Of a DNA stretch of 37,888 nucleotides, positions 23,557 to 32,285 are shown piece by piece; position 1 is the first letter of the stretch; every line of letters starts with the position of its first letter. The DNA is from Azonexus sp. (GTDB taxonomy: Bacteria > Pseudomonadota > Gammaproteobacteria > Burkholderiales > Rhodocyclaceae). A program made the translations under genes and the position numbers. A model generated the notes under the pieces. It searched no databases, was not told where the DNA came from, and saw nothing but the letters and a program-made list of their open reading frames with translations. The DNA is taken from positions 1 to 37,888 of the forward strand of contig JAUYEI010000034.1 of assembly GCA_030691385.1 (NCBI GenBank). Direction: 5' to 3'.

Positions 23557-24819
23557 TCATAAACGGGGAATCAGGCCATCGGCCAGCGACAGCCGGTAAG
23601 CGCGCCAGGCCGGCCACAGGCTGACCAGCAGGGCGGCGGCAAAAATGCCGGCGAGCAGGCGCAGTTCGCCGGGGGAAACGGCCAGCGGCAGCGTCGATAA
23701 GCCGAATTGAGCGGCCAGCCACGGGCCGCCCAGCCAGGCTGCGGAACTCACCAGGCCCAGGCTGAGCAGTACGCCGAGCAGGGTGACGAGCAGGCTTTCG
23801 AGTATCAGCAGGAACAGGATGTGGCGCGGCCCGGCGCCGATCGAACGCAGCACGGCCAGTTCGCGCCGTCGCTCGCTGAGGCTGGCCAGCATGACCGCCG
23901 CCAGGCCGGCCAGCCCGACCGCGAAGACCAGCCACGAAATGCCGAGCAAGGCCTTTTCGACGACGCCCACCGTCTGCCACAACTGGTCCAGGGCGACGCC
24001 GGGTAGCACGGCGAGCAGCGGCTCAGCGTGAAAATCGGCGATGCGCCGCTGCAGCCGGAAAACGGCGCTGCGTTGATGCAGGCCAAGCAGGAAGGCGGTG
24101 ATGGTTTTCGGCTGCAGGTCGAATTTGCTGACGACATCGGCCGGGATGGAAACGCCGGTAATCGGCGCTCCGCCCTGCCAGTCGAGGTGGATGGCTTCGA
24201 TGGCGGCGAGGCTGACGTGCACCCGGCGGTCAACCGGCGTGCCGGTCGGCGCCAGGATGCCGGCCACGGTGAAGGGCTTGTCGGCATGCGCCAGGCCCGG
24301 CAACTGGCCGCTGCCGTGGCTGAGTGTGATGCGCTCGCCGAGCCGGTAACCGAGTTTCACCGCGACCTCGGCACCGATGACGGCGTCGAATAGGCCGTTG
24401 AAGTGCTGGCCGGCGGTAAGGCGCAGCGGCTGGCGGTCGCCGTAGCGATAGTGTTCGAAATAGGCGGGCGTCGTGCCGAGCACCGGGAAGCCGCGGTGCG
24501 AGTCGCCCAGCGTCAGCGGCACACTCCACGCCACGGCCGGGTCGGCGGCGATAGCCTGATAACTTTGCCAGTCGATGTTGTGGCTCGCCTCGCCGACCTG
24601 GAAGACGGCGTAGAGCACCAGTTGCAGCGGGCTGCCGCGGGCGCCGACGATGAGGTCGGTGCCGGAGACAGATTGGGCGAAACCGTCGCGCGCCGCTTGG
24701 CGAATCCGCTCGCCCGAAAGCAGCAGCATCACCGCCAGGGTAATGGCGAGCAAGGTCAGGCCCAGCGTCAGCCGCCGGTTCCAGGCGCTCTTCAGGGCGA
24801 TGAGGAGGAGCGGTTTCAT
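23557..24819 (-). CDS. FtsX/MacB-type ABC transporter permease of the zinc operon
   Basis: 420 residues. One N-terminal helix (LTLGLTLLAITLAVMLLLSG) is followed by a large periplasmic domain (about residues 45-285) and three C-terminal helices (LVFAVGLAGLAAVMLASLSE, ILFLLILESLLVTLLGVLLS, LLAGIFAAALLVSLWPAWRA). This is the MacB/LolC topology, which works by mechanotransmission more often than by direct channel transport. RRRELAVLRSIGAGPRHI is a family signature. ATG 24819 overlaps the ATPase stop (ATGA). A much longer frame to 25752 is a shadow. Similar ABC units occur in the zrg zinc-uptake cluster of Vibrio. Confidence 0.88.
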   Translation of the reverse strand: MKPLLLIALKSAWNRRLTLGLTLLAITLAVMLLLSGERIRQAARDGFAQSVSGTDLIVGARGSPLQLVLYAVFQVGEASHNIDWQSYQAIAADPAVAWSVPLTLGDSHRGFPVLGTTPAYFEHYRYGDRQPLRLTAGQHFNGLFDAVIGAEVAVKLGYRLGERITLSHGSGQLPGLAHADKPFTVAGILAPTGTPVDRRVHVSLAAIEAIHLDWQGGAPITGVSIPADVVSKFDLQPKTITAFLLGLHQRSAVFRLQRRIADFHAEPLLAVLPGVALDQLWQTVGVVEKALLGISWLVFAVGLAGLAAVMLASLSERRRELAVLRSIGAGPRHILFLLILESLLVTLLGVLLSLGLVSSAAWLGGPWLAAQFGLSTLPLAVSPGELRLLAGIFAAALLVSLWPAWRAYRLSLADGLIPRL

Positions 24820-25490
24820 GCGGCCAGCGCCAGGCTTTGGTCGAAATGCGCCGCCAGCCGCAAATCGTGGCTGACGAAGACGACGGCGCTGCCGGCCTGT
24901 CTGGCCTCGCTCAGCAACAATTCGACGAAGGCGACCTGACGTCCGGCATCGAGGGCCGAGGTCGGCTCGTCGGCGATCAGGATTTCCGGCCGGCCGATCA
25001 GCGCCCGTGCCGCCGCCACCCGCTGCTGCTGACCGACCGAGAGTTCCGCCGCCGGCCGGGCTAGCAATCCCGGGTCGAGGTCGAGCCCGGCGAGCAGGCG
25101 CCGGGCTTCCGCCGCCGGTTCGCTGACGCGCCTGGCCCGGCGGGCGGAAAAGCGGCAAGGCAGCAGCACGTTGTCGAGTACCGACAGGTAGGGAATCAGG
25201 TTGAACTGCTGGAAAATGAAACCGAGGTGATCGGCGCGGAAGGCGTCGCGTCGGCTGGCCGACATCTCGCCAAGAGGCTGGCCGAGCAGGCTGACCGAGC
25301 CGCGTTCCGGCAGCAGCACGCCGCCGATCAGGTTGAGCAGCGTGCTTTTGCCGCTGCCGCTCGGGCCATGCAAAAACAGGCTTTTTCCGGCGTCGACCGT
25401 GGCATTGGCCAATTTCAGGCAGAAGGCGTCGGCCGGACGCCAGCGGAAGGCCAGGTTCGCGATGGCGATGGCAGGCAGGCTCATGTTCAC
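24816..25490 (-). CDS. ABC transporter ATP-binding protein of the zinc operon
   Basis: 224 residues. Walker A is HGPSGSGKSTLLNLIGG near 41-57. The Q-loop is FIFQQFNLIPYLSVLDNVL near 90-108, the signature LSVGQQQRVAAARAL near 148-162, Walker B ILIADEPTSALD near 169-180, and the switch His lies in VFVSHD. It belongs to the LolD/MacB class and pairs with the FtsX-type permease encoded next. The start is 25490 or the ATG two codons later. Four-bp overlaps on both sides indicate tight coupling in the operon. Confidence 0.92.
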   Translation of the reverse strand: MNMSLPAIAIANLAFRWRPADAFCLKLANATVDAGKSLFLHGPSGSGKSTLLNLIGGVLLPERGSVSLLGQPLGEMSASRRDAFRADHLGFIFQQFNLIPYLSVLDNVLLPCRFSARRARRVSEPAAEARRLLAGLDLDPGLLARPAAELSVGQQQRVAAARALIGRPEILIADEPTSALDAGRQVAFVELLLSEARQAGSAVVFVSHDLRLAAHFDQSLALAA

Positions 25491-25990
25491 CAGCTAAAAC
25501 GCGGGCTCGCAGCATCCAGTCGCCCGGCCCGCTGGCCCTGAGGCCCGGCGAATTCGACGGCAATGCGGCGCAGCTTGGGAAACTCGGCAAACAGACCGGT
25601 CGCGATGTCGCGCAGGGCCTCGGGTTTGGCGCAGCGCCAGGTGTAGCGGGCATCGAGATCGTTATGACCACCGGGCTCGGCTTTGCCGCCCAGCACCGGC
25701 GAATCCAGTTCGACGCCGGTCGACACGCACTGGGCGGCGGCGCTCGGCACAAATATCTGGCTCGCCTGCTTCAGTTTGGCCGCCATGACCTGCAACGCTT
25801 GCCGTTCGGCGGCATTGCGCGGCGCGTGTTCGAAGCCGAGCAGGCTGTCGAGCGGGCTCTCCAGCGCGACGACCAGTTGCTCGCGGTCGAGGCTGATTTC
25901 CAGCCGGGCCTCGCCGTGAACGTGTTTGGGAGCGGCGTGGACGAATGCTACGGTCAACCCGAAAAAAAGGCCGAAAATGAAATTTTTCAT
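25487..25990 (-). CDS. DUF2796 (ZrgA-like) periplasmic zinc protein
   Basis: 167 residues. The N-terminus MKNFIFGLFFGLTVAFVHAA is a signal peptide encoded by repeat copy F. The mature start PKHVHGEARLEISLD, the VALESPLDSLLGFEHAP segment and the TWRCAKPEAL motif match DUF2796, the family of ZrgA in the Vibrio parahaemolyticus zinc-acquisition cluster. It would bind zinc in the periplasm for the ABC unit. The long His/Asp-rich stretch common in the family is missing; only KHVHG and GGHNDLD remain. Start 25990 with GGAAGGGCGAG upstream. It overlaps the ATPase gene by 4 bp. Confidence 0.85.
   Translation of the reverse strand: MKNFIFGLFFGLTVAFVHAAPKHVHGEARLEISLDREQLVVALESPLDSLLGFEHAPRNAAERQALQVMAAKLKQASQIFVPSAAAQCVSTGVELDSPVLGGKAEPGGHNDLDARYTWRCAKPEALRDIATGLFAEFPKLRRIAVEFAGPQGQRAGRLDAASPRFSW
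25945..25990 (-). repeat. Dispersed ~40-bp repeat, copy F, encoding the DUF2796 signal peptide
   Basis: GCTACGGTCAACCCGAAAAA then AAGGCC and a GAAAATGAAATT tail. Read in frame it gives NFIFGLFFGLTVA. CCCG form, as in the other two coding copies. Confidence 0.78.
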
Positions 25991-26014
25991 GAGCTCGCCC
26001 TTCCGGTTGATCGC

Positions 26015-26665
26015 TTACCAGCCAGCATCCATCGCCAGCAAAATACGCGGTGCCTCGCTCGGCGCGACGGCCGGCGAGCGATGGACGATGCCCCGCCCGC
26101 CATTGCCCTGCCACAGGCTGCCCTTGAGCAGCGCCACGGCGAAGGGTGGAATGGCCTCGATCCGATGCCCGGCCAGCAACAGGCCGGAAGCCTCATCCGG
26201 CCGGCCGCCCGAGGCGGCGCCGAGGAATCGGCGGTCGACCGACGCATCCTCCACCCACTCCGACCCCGGGCCGCGATAGGTGCATAACAACCGGATGCCG
26301 ACGCGGTCAACATGCAGACGCGGGCACATGGCCTGGCCGACCACTTCCAGACGCAAACCGATGCTTGCCGCATCGAGCAATTCCCCGAGCATCTCGGCCA
26401 GCAGGGCGATGTCGGCCGCCAGCGCATCGCGTCCGGCACCGGCCGGCAGGCGGCCGAGGTCGGGCCGCTGTCCCGGGGCAAGCGTCTGACGCAAGCCACC
26501 GCCCAGATCACCGGCGTGGGCGGCCAGCCAGTCGGCAATGACCGGTTCGACGGGCCTTCGCCACTGGGCAAGCTGGTTTTCCGGATCGAAGATGCGGGTC
26601 AGGCCGAGCGGATCGTCGGCGAGGGCGCAACTGCTGGTCACATTGCGGGGCAACGCTGCATTCAT
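26015..26665 (-). CDS. DUF1826 protein of the zinc operon
   Basis: 216 residues without a signal peptide, so probably cytosolic. DUF1826 features: LARIF-type start (here PLGLTRIFDPENQLAQWRRP), the central CPRLHVDRVGIRLLCTYRGPGSEWV and the ending GIVHRSPAV...RILLAMDAGW. The motif Cys-x2-Leu-His-x-Asp resembles a 2-His metal site of dioxygenase-like folds (inference). The family recurs in Zur-regulated clusters; its function is not known to me. ATG 26665 has AAGGAG 7 nt upstream; a longer frame from 26722 merely reads repeat copy G. 24 bp before the DUF2796 gene. Confidence 0.8.
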   Translation of the reverse strand: MNAALPRNVTSSCALADDPLGLTRIFDPENQLAQWRRPVEPVIADWLAAHAGDLGGGLRQTLAPGQRPDLGRLPAGAGRDALAADIALLAEMLGELLDAASIGLRLEVVGQAMCPRLHVDRVGIRLLCTYRGPGSEWVEDASVDRRFLGAASGGRPDEASGLLLAGHRIEAIPPFAVALLKGSLWQGNGGRGIVHRSPAVAPSEAPRILLAMDAGW

Positions 26666-26678
26666 GGAGAAGCTCCTT

Positions 26679-26724
26679 CTGCTACGGTCAACCGGAAAAA
26701 GCGCTTGAAAATGAAATTGCATGG
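26679..26724 (-). repeat. Dispersed ~40-bp repeat, copy G, in the DUF1826 leader
   Basis: GCTACGGTCAACCGGAAAAA then GCGCTT and a GAAAATGAAATT tail. It lies just upstream of the DUF1826 ribosome-binding site and is not in the reading frame of the protein. CCGG form, like the other non-coding copies. Confidence 0.78.
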
Positions 26725-26756
26725 CCGCAGCGTGAGGGCATGGCGGCCATCCGTGA

Positions 26757-28808
26757 TTACATCTTCACATTGAGCGACAGATAGCCCGAGCGCCCCGGCG
26801 CCGGCGAAAACATGGGCTGGTCGGCGCCGCCCCAGAAGAAGTTGTCATACCAGACGTACTCGTACTTGTGATCGGTCAGGTTCTTGATCTGAAAGTCGAT
26901 GCTGGTCGTCGCCGACAGGGCGTAGCGCACGCTGGCATCGAGCACGGCAAAGCCGCCGTACTTGCCCTTGGCGTTCAGATCGTCGATGTAGTAATCGCCC
27001 TGTACACGGCCTTGCAAGCCGAATCGCCAATAGGCATCGGCCTGGTATTCGGCGCCCAGATTGGTGATATGGCGAGGCGTCGAAAACACTTCCTTGCCGG
27101 CCAACGGAGCACCGCCCGAGGTGTAGGCGCTGACGACCTTGGCCTCCTGCTGGGCATGCGAGAACCACAGGGTCAGCTTGTCGGTAACACGGCTGGATAC
27201 CTGGAAATCCATGCCCTTGCGCCGGGTCTGGCCGAGGCCGACCGTCGTTCCGGTGCTCGGCATGTTGGCCACTTCATCGGTCGCATCCTGCTGCCAGAGG
27301 GCAATTCGGGCTTCGGTGCCGGCCACGGGCTTGAACTTGACGCCAATTTCCTTGCCGGTATTGATCGACGGGTTGTAGGGAATCTGGCCGCTGGTCAGGT
27401 AGGCAGGTTCGCGGGAACCGGTCAGCACCTGGAAAGTTCTGCCCCAATTGGCGTATACGTGCGTGTTCGGTGTCACGCTGTAGACCGTGCTCAGCTTGGG
27501 CTGGCTGATCCAGCCATAGTCCTGCAAGGGGGCCGAGATGCCTGTGGTGTTCAAATGGGTGTTGCCGGTGAATCGGTCCACGCGGAAGGCGGGAATGATT
27601 TTCAAGGATTCGATCGGCTTGACGATGGCCTGGACATAGGCACCGAAATTGTTGAACGTGTGGTTGTCGTTATTCCGCACACTGGCCGGGGTGGCCGAGA
27701 AATCGGTGGGGACGCCGTAGTTGTAGCGATAGCGGCGATACTCGTTTTCCTGACGTTCATAATTGATCCCGCCGTCAAGGGTCAGCATCGCGTTGGCACG
27801 CCAGGTCAGCGTGCTGATCAGGCCGGTCTGCGTTTCATCCCACTGGCGCCGTTGCCGGGGGGCATTGCCGACGGGGTAGTTGGTAAAGGTGATCTTGCGA
27901 TCTTCTTTGTACTCATTGAAATACAGCCTGTTGCTGAACAGCAGGTCGTCGCTGATCTGCCAGTCGGCATGGGCGGCAACCTGCTTCATGTCGCGTTCGC
28001 TGCCATCGTTGGCATTCTTGGCGGGAGACTGCCTGCGGCTGGCCGCCATTTCTGTCGCGGTCAGGTAACCGGGTTCCTCGGCGTCATGTTCATAGACGCG
28101 CGCCGTCAGGCCCATTTTCAGGCGCTGGTCGTCGGTGGTGTAGAACCACTTGCCGCCCAGCGAGTATTTCTCCGATTTCGAATGGTCGCGATAACCGTCC
28201 GAATCCTGCCTGGCGATGAAGTAGTTCTGGGCAAAGCCGCCCGACTCGCGGCCCAGTGCGGCCTGGAGCTCGCGCGTATTGAAGCTGCCATAGGTCAGCC
28301 GACCTTCCGTGTAATTGCCGCCCTGACGCGTTCCGACATTGAAATTGCCGCCAATGTTGTGCAGGCCGTAACGCGGATCGTTGGTGCCGCGCACGACCTC
28401 GATGTAGTCGATCTCGAGCGGGAAGATCATGTCGATGAAACGCTGGTTGCCGCTATTGACGTTGCTCGGAATGCCGTCGATCAACACCTTGATCCCGTTG
28501 ATGTAACCCTCGCCGTTGAAGGCGCGGAAAGTCGCCTTGCCGGATTCGGCACCCATGCGGGTTTCGGTGAGCTGGATGCCCGGCATCTGGCCAAGCAGTT
28601 CCCAGCTATTCATGACCTGCTTGTCTTCGATCTTGTCGGCGGCCATGACGTCGACCGAGGTGAGGATGTTCGTCGTCAGCAGGGGGCCGCCTTGAGCGGT
28701 GCGTACGGTCACTTCGCCGAGCGTGATGGTGGACTCTCCCGCGGGAGCGCCATGCGAGGCGGTGGCGAATGCGGCGGAGACGGCGAGAGTCAGTGCTTTG
28801 ATTTTCAT
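26757..28808 (-). CDS. TonB-dependent outer-membrane receptor of the zinc operon
   Basis: 683 residues. Signal peptide MKIKALTLAVSAAFATASHG, then a plug domain (SWELLGQMPGIQLTET near 68-83, VLIDGIPSNVN, IEVVRGTNDPRYGLHNIGG) and a 22-strand-type barrel (ASVRYALSATTSIDFQIKNL near the end). Its place inside a Zur-controlled run argues for uptake of zinc or a zinc-chelator complex; the ligand cannot be read from sequence. The C-terminus is SLNVKM, ending in Met and not the usual aromatic residue. Short gap (25 bp) to the upstream DUF1624-like gene. No His-rich loop like that of ZnuD is visible. Confidence 0.9.
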   Translation of the reverse strand: MKIKALTLAVSAAFATASHGAPAGESTITLGEVTVRTAQGGPLLTTNILTSVDVMAADKIEDKQVMNSWELLGQMPGIQLTETRMGAESGKATFRAFNGEGYINGIKVLIDGIPSNVNSGNQRFIDMIFPLEIDYIEVVRGTNDPRYGLHNIGGNFNVGTRQGGNYTEGRLTYGSFNTRELQAALGRESGGFAQNYFIARQDSDGYRDHSKSEKYSLGGKWFYTTDDQRLKMGLTARVYEHDAEEPGYLTATEMAASRRQSPAKNANDGSERDMKQVAAHADWQISDDLLFSNRLYFNEYKEDRKITFTNYPVGNAPRQRRQWDETQTGLISTLTWRANAMLTLDGGINYERQENEYRRYRYNYGVPTDFSATPASVRNNDNHTFNNFGAYVQAIVKPIESLKIIPAFRVDRFTGNTHLNTTGISAPLQDYGWISQPKLSTVYSVTPNTHVYANWGRTFQVLTGSREPAYLTSGQIPYNPSINTGKEIGVKFKPVAGTEARIALWQQDATDEVANMPSTGTTVGLGQTRRKGMDFQVSSRVTDKLTLWFSHAQQEAKVVSAYTSGGAPLAGKEVFSTPRHITNLGAEYQADAYWRFGLQGRVQGDYYIDDLNAKGKYGGFAVLDASVRYALSATTSIDFQIKNLTDHKYEYVWYDNFFWGGADQPMFSPAPGRSGYLSLNVKM

Positions 28809-28833
28809 GCTTTGTCCGAAACGTTAATAAGGA

Positions 28834-29970
28834 TTAGAAATAACTCATCCAGCGCTGCCGGCCTTCCTGCTTGAGTCGGCCAAACCAGCGGCAGGGGCGG
28901 TAAAGGCAGGCGAGTACGGGCAAGGCCATGGCCCAGATCATCCAGACCTGGGAAAAGCCGAAGCGATCTCCCTGGTTGGGGCCGTAGAGCGCGGCGAGCA
29001 GCAGATAGATGAGGTGCAGCAGGTAGAGGTGGGCGATGTAGAAAAACATCGGCACCCGCCCGATCAGGGCCAGCGCTCGCCCGCCTTGCATGCGCTCCAG
29101 TCCGGCCAGGGCGAGCAGACCGATGCCCAGGGTGAGCAGGATGAAATGGAGTGATGGCGGGTACTTGGTGATGTTCAGGAAAGACATCAGGCTCGCCAGT
29201 GCCGTGCTCCCGGCCTGCCAGGCATGGTCGCCATAGACGTTGAGCAGACGGAGCACCACGAAGGCACCCAGGGCGGCCAAGCCCATCGCCAGCAGCCGGC
29301 GCTGCCGGGTTTCAACCGATGCGCCATGCGCATACAGCGGCCCAAGCAGGTAACCGAACAGGATAATGCCGATCCACGGCAGGACGGGGTAAGAGGTGCG
29401 TACCGCGATACCGCCGCCCAGTTCGATGACGCTACGGTCATGCAGGATGGCCCACGGAATGAATCCCGCCTCGCCGCTGCCAAAATTCACGCCATCGAGT
29501 GCGTTGTGGCCGAAGACGAGCAAAACCACGAGCAGAATCTGGCCCACACGCGGCAACCAGAGCAAAGCCGAAAGCGCCAGCATCGCCAGGCCGATGGCCC
29601 AGATCACCTGCAGATAGATCATCTTCGGCGTGAAGCTGAAGGTCCAGGCGAAACCGACCACGGTCAGTTCCAGCACGATCAGCAACAGCCCGCGCTTGGC
29701 CAGATAGGCGGCCGTCTCCTGCAAGTTGCGCCCGCTGCCGTAAAGCCAGGCCCCCAAACCGGTCAGCAGGACGAAAACCGGCGCGCAGACATGGCTGGTC
29801 AGGCGCGTAAAAAACAGTTCCGGTGGTGTTGAGGCAATGCTCATCGGGTCGCCGACCTGCAGATGGAGATAGAAAAACTCGCGTACGTGGTCGACCAGCA
29901 TCAGCACCATGACGGCGCCGCGCAGTCGGTCGATGCTGCCAAGGCGGGAACCTTGGGGGGCAGACGTCAT
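28834..29970 (-). CDS. DUF1624-like multi-pass membrane protein
   Basis: 378 residues with about ten hydrophobic helices. The N-terminus SIDRLRGAVMVLMLVDHVRE is typical of DUF1624 and related acyltransferase-type membrane proteins (heparan-alpha-glucosaminide acetyltransferase-like), including the paired Asp-His. SHVCAPVFVLLTGLGAWLYG follows. Substrate unknown. It sits between the COG0523 GTPase (4-bp ATGA overlap) and the TonB receptor, so cotranscription is near certain. A role in modifying a zinc-chelating metabolite or envelope component is speculation. Confidence 0.8.
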   Translation of the reverse strand: MTSAPQGSRLGSIDRLRGAVMVLMLVDHVREFFYLHLQVGDPMSIASTPPELFFTRLTSHVCAPVFVLLTGLGAWLYGSGRNLQETAAYLAKRGLLLIVLELTVVGFAWTFSFTPKMIYLQVIWAIGLAMLALSALLWLPRVGQILLVVLLVFGHNALDGVNFGSGEAGFIPWAILHDRSVIELGGGIAVRTSYPVLPWIGIILFGYLLGPLYAHGASVETRQRRLLAMGLAALGAFVVLRLLNVYGDHAWQAGSTALASLMSFLNITKYPPSLHFILLTLGIGLLALAGLERMQGGRALALIGRVPMFFYIAHLYLLHLIYLLLAALYGPNQGDRFGFSQVWMIWAMALPVLACLYRPCRWFGRLKQEGRQRWMSYF

Positions 29971-31049
29971 GCCGCGTGACTCCCGACATCGCGGGCGTCG
30001 CAGAACATGGCGAAGGCCTGCTCGATCATCGACTGCGGCAGATCGCGGACGATGAAGACCAGGCGGCTCTTCTTGTCGTTGTACGGCACTTCGGCCGGCC
30101 AGTCATCGAGCCGGGAGTACGGATACATCACGTGCTGCACGCACTGGACGACGCGCGGCTTGTGGTCGCCGGGGACGTTGAGCAGCCCCTTGATGCGCAG
30201 GATGCGGTCGCCCATGGTGTCGAGCAGCGTGGCCACGGCATCGGCAAAGAAGACCCATTGCAGCGGCTGGTCGAAAGTCAGGGCAAAGCTGTAGACGTGG
30301 GCGTCGTGGCGATCGACATCGTGGTCATGGTGGTGATGGCCGTGCGCCTTGCGCCGTTCCTCGCGGACTTTTTCCTCGGCCAGCCAGCCGGCGACATCGG
30401 GTGTCTTGCTGCCCGGGTCGTAGAGGCCGCAATTGGTCAGCGAAGCGATTGCCACTTCGCCGCGTCGCACGTAAATCTGCGCGGCAGAGGGGTTGAGGCG
30501 GGTCAGGGTTTGGCTGACCTCGGCCAGTTGCTCTGGTGTCGCCAGGTCGCATTTGCTGAGCAGCAGGCGGTCGGCCATGGCGATCTGCTTGACCGGCTCG
30601 GCGTGTTGCGCCAGTTGCTGCAAGGCATGCGTCGCATCGACCACGGTGACGACGCCATCGATGCGGAAGCGCTCGGCGACGAAGAAGTCTTCCATCAGCG
30701 TGTAAATCACCGGCGCCGGGTCGGCCAGCCCGGTCGTTTCGATGATGACGCGGCTGATCGGCTTCAGTTCGCGGCGCAGGCAGCGCATGAACAACTCGGT
30801 CAGGCTGCGCGTCAGATCGCCACGCACCGTGCAGCAGATGCAGCCGGAATCGAGCATGATCAGGTCTTCGTCGATTTTGCTGACCAGATGGTGGTCGACC
30901 GCAACGCTGCCGAATTCGTTGATCAGCACGGCCGCCGTGGCCATTTCCGGCTGGCTGAGCAGGTGGTTGAGCAAGGTCGTTTTGCCGGCGCCGAGAAAAC
31001 CGGTGAGCAGGGTTACCGGGATGCGACGTTCAATAGGCTGGATACTCAT
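29967..31049 (-). CDS. COG0523 (CobW/YjiA-type) GTPase with His-rich segment
   Basis: 360 residues. G3E-family GTPase; members of the zinc branch act as metallochaperones delivering Zn to client proteins. Walker [16 protein letters not shown] lies at 16-30 and the metal-binding CICC at Cys70-Cys73 (LDSGCICCTVRGDL). The switch region is VIIETTGLADPAPVIY, the specificity motif is LLSKCDL, and a His-rich linker HGHHHHDHD lies near 237-245. The C-terminal CobW domain is present. Cytosolic. 3 bp after the preceding COG0523 gene. Placement next to Zur and a HisI paralogue matches known Zur-COG0523 associations. Confidence 0.92.
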   Translation of the reverse strand: MSIQPIERRIPVTLLTGFLGAGKTTLLNHLLSQPEMATAAVLINEFGSVAVDHHLVSKIDEDLIMLDSGCICCTVRGDLTRSLTELFMRCLRRELKPISRVIIETTGLADPAPVIYTLMEDFFVAERFRIDGVVTVVDATHALQQLAQHAEPVKQIAMADRLLLSKCDLATPEQLAEVSQTLTRLNPSAAQIYVRRGEVAIASLTNCGLYDPGSKTPDVAGWLAEEKVREERRKAHGHHHHDHDVDRHDAHVYSFALTFDQPLQWVFFADAVATLLDTMGDRILRIKGLLNVPGDHKPRVVQCVQHVMYPYSRLDDWPAEVPYNDKKSRLVFIVRDLPQSMIEQAFAMFCDARDVGSHAA

Positions 31050-31052
31050 CGC

Positions 31053-32285
31053 TTATACCTCGCCGTCTTCTTCAATGCTCCAAGCCGGAAACGGGTCTTC
31101 ATAACGCACCCAGGTTTCCGGCCCTGATGCCAATTCGGCATCGTTCAGCAGGCAGGCATCGAAGGCACGGCGCAACGCGGCTTCATCCATCTCGATGCCG
31201 ATCATCACCAGTTCCTGCTGGGCATCGCCATAGGGTTCCACCCAGCGCTCCTGGATGATCCGGCGGTTTTCGTCGTCCTGCGGCCATTCCGCTTCGGGCA
31301 CGGCGACCCACCACAGGCCGCCGAGTTCGTGCCGGGTCACCGGGCCGGCTTGCGACCAGCTACCGACCAGACCCGGGCGCGAAGCCAGCCAGAAATAGCC
31401 TTTTGAGCGGATGACGCCCGGCCATTCCTGGTTAATCCACTCATAAAAGCGCGCCGGATGAAAAGGCCGGCGAGCGTGATAGACGAAGCTGGAAATGCCG
31501 TATTCCTCGGTTTCCGGGATGTGCTCGCCGCGCAGTTCCTGCAGCCAGCCGGGAGCCTCCGCCGCCTGTTCGAAATCGAAGCGCCCTGTGTTGAGGATGC
31601 GTTCGAGCGGCACCTCGCCAAATCTGGCATGGACGATGTCGGCCCGCGGATTCAGCGTGTGCAGGATGGCTTCGAGACGGGCGATGTCTTCCGGCGGCAA
31701 TAGATCGGTCTTGTTGAGGACGATGACGTCACAGAATTCAACCTGCTCGACCAGCAGATTGACCACGGTGCGTTGGTCGTCTTCGCCCAGGCTTTCGCCG
31801 CGGTCGGCGATGTAGTCCTGCGAACTGTAGTCGCGCAGAAAGTTGAAGCCGTCCACCACCGTGACCATGGTGTCCAGCCGCGAAATGTCCGACAGGCTGG
31901 TGCCATCGTCGTCGCGGAAGGTAAAGGTCTCAGCCACCGGCAGCGGCTCGGCGATACCGGTCGATTCGATGAGCAGGTAATCGAAGCGCTTTTCCTTTGC
32001 CAGCCGGGCGATTTCGATGAGCAGGTCTTCGCGCAGCGTGCAGCAGATGCAGCCGTTGCTCATTTCGACCATCTTCTCCTCGGCGCGCGACAACTCGGCG
32101 CCGCCTTCGGCAACCAGCCGGGCGTCGATATTGACCTCGGACATGTCATTGACGATGACCGCGACGCGCAAATCCTGGCGGTTATTCAGCGCATGGTTGA
32201 GCAGCGTGGTCTTGCCGGCACCGAGAAAGCCGGACAAAACCGTGACTGGGAGGCGAGGATCGTTCTTGTTGGGTTGCTTGGTCAT
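31053..32285 (-). CDS. COG0523 GTPase, long form, of the zinc operon
   Basis: 410 residues. A second G3E GTPase, distinct from its neighbour: Walker [17 protein letters not shown] at 18-33, metal motif [13 protein letters not shown] with Cys79-Cys82, [15 protein letters not shown] and [12 protein letters not shown]. It has no His-rich linker, but a longer C-terminal CobW domain ([20 protein letters not shown], then [13 protein letters not shown]). The ATG at 32285 (MTKQPNKND) overlaps the HisI-like stop; the frame above it is a shadow. The two GTPases probably arose by old duplication and may serve different clients. Confidence 0.92.
   Translation of the reverse strand: MTKQPNKNDPRLPVTVLSGFLGAGKTTLLNHALNNRQDLRVAVIVNDMSEVNIDARLVAEGGAELSRAEEKMVEMSNGCICCTLREDLLIEIARLAKEKRFDYLLIESTGIAEPLPVAETFTFRDDDGTSLSDISRLDTMVTVVDGFNFLRDYSSQDYIADRGESLGEDDQRTVVNLLVEQVEFCDVIVLNKTDLLPPEDIARLEAILHTLNPRADIVHARFGEVPLERILNTGRFDFEQAAEAPGWLQELRGEHIPETEEYGISSFVYHARRPFHPARFYEWINQEWPGVIRSKGYFWLASRPGLVGSWSQAGPVTRHELGGLWWVAVPEAEWPQDDENRRIIQERWVEPYGDAQQELVMIGIEMDEAALRRAFDACLLNDAELASGPETWVRYEDPFPAWSIEEDGEV

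Noticed and set aside
23557..25752. Single 731-codon frame suggesting an ATPase-permease fusion
   Set aside because: The upstream part is out of frame with the real ATPase (24816-25490) and makes Arg/Pro-rich nonsense; the permease has its own ATG at 24819 with the usual ATGA overlap.
25995..26025. Possible solo end of the inverted-repeat element at the DUF1826 stop (GCTGGTAAGCGATCAACCG on the minus strand)
   Set aside because: It resembles the element end (GCTGGATAAGCGGTCAACCG), but it is short, includes conserved coding residues (DAGW and the stop) and has no second terminus nearby; too weak to call.
26666..26722. Longer start for the DUF1826 protein (adding MQFHFQALFPVDRS)
   Set aside because: This segment is repeat copy G read out of its signal-peptide frame; the ATG at 26665 has a good ribosome-binding site and begins the conserved region.
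26868..28874. Open frame of 668 codons antisense to the TonB receptor
   Set aside because: Mirror of a clear receptor gene; no ribosome-binding site, and low-complexity composition typical of antisense shadows.
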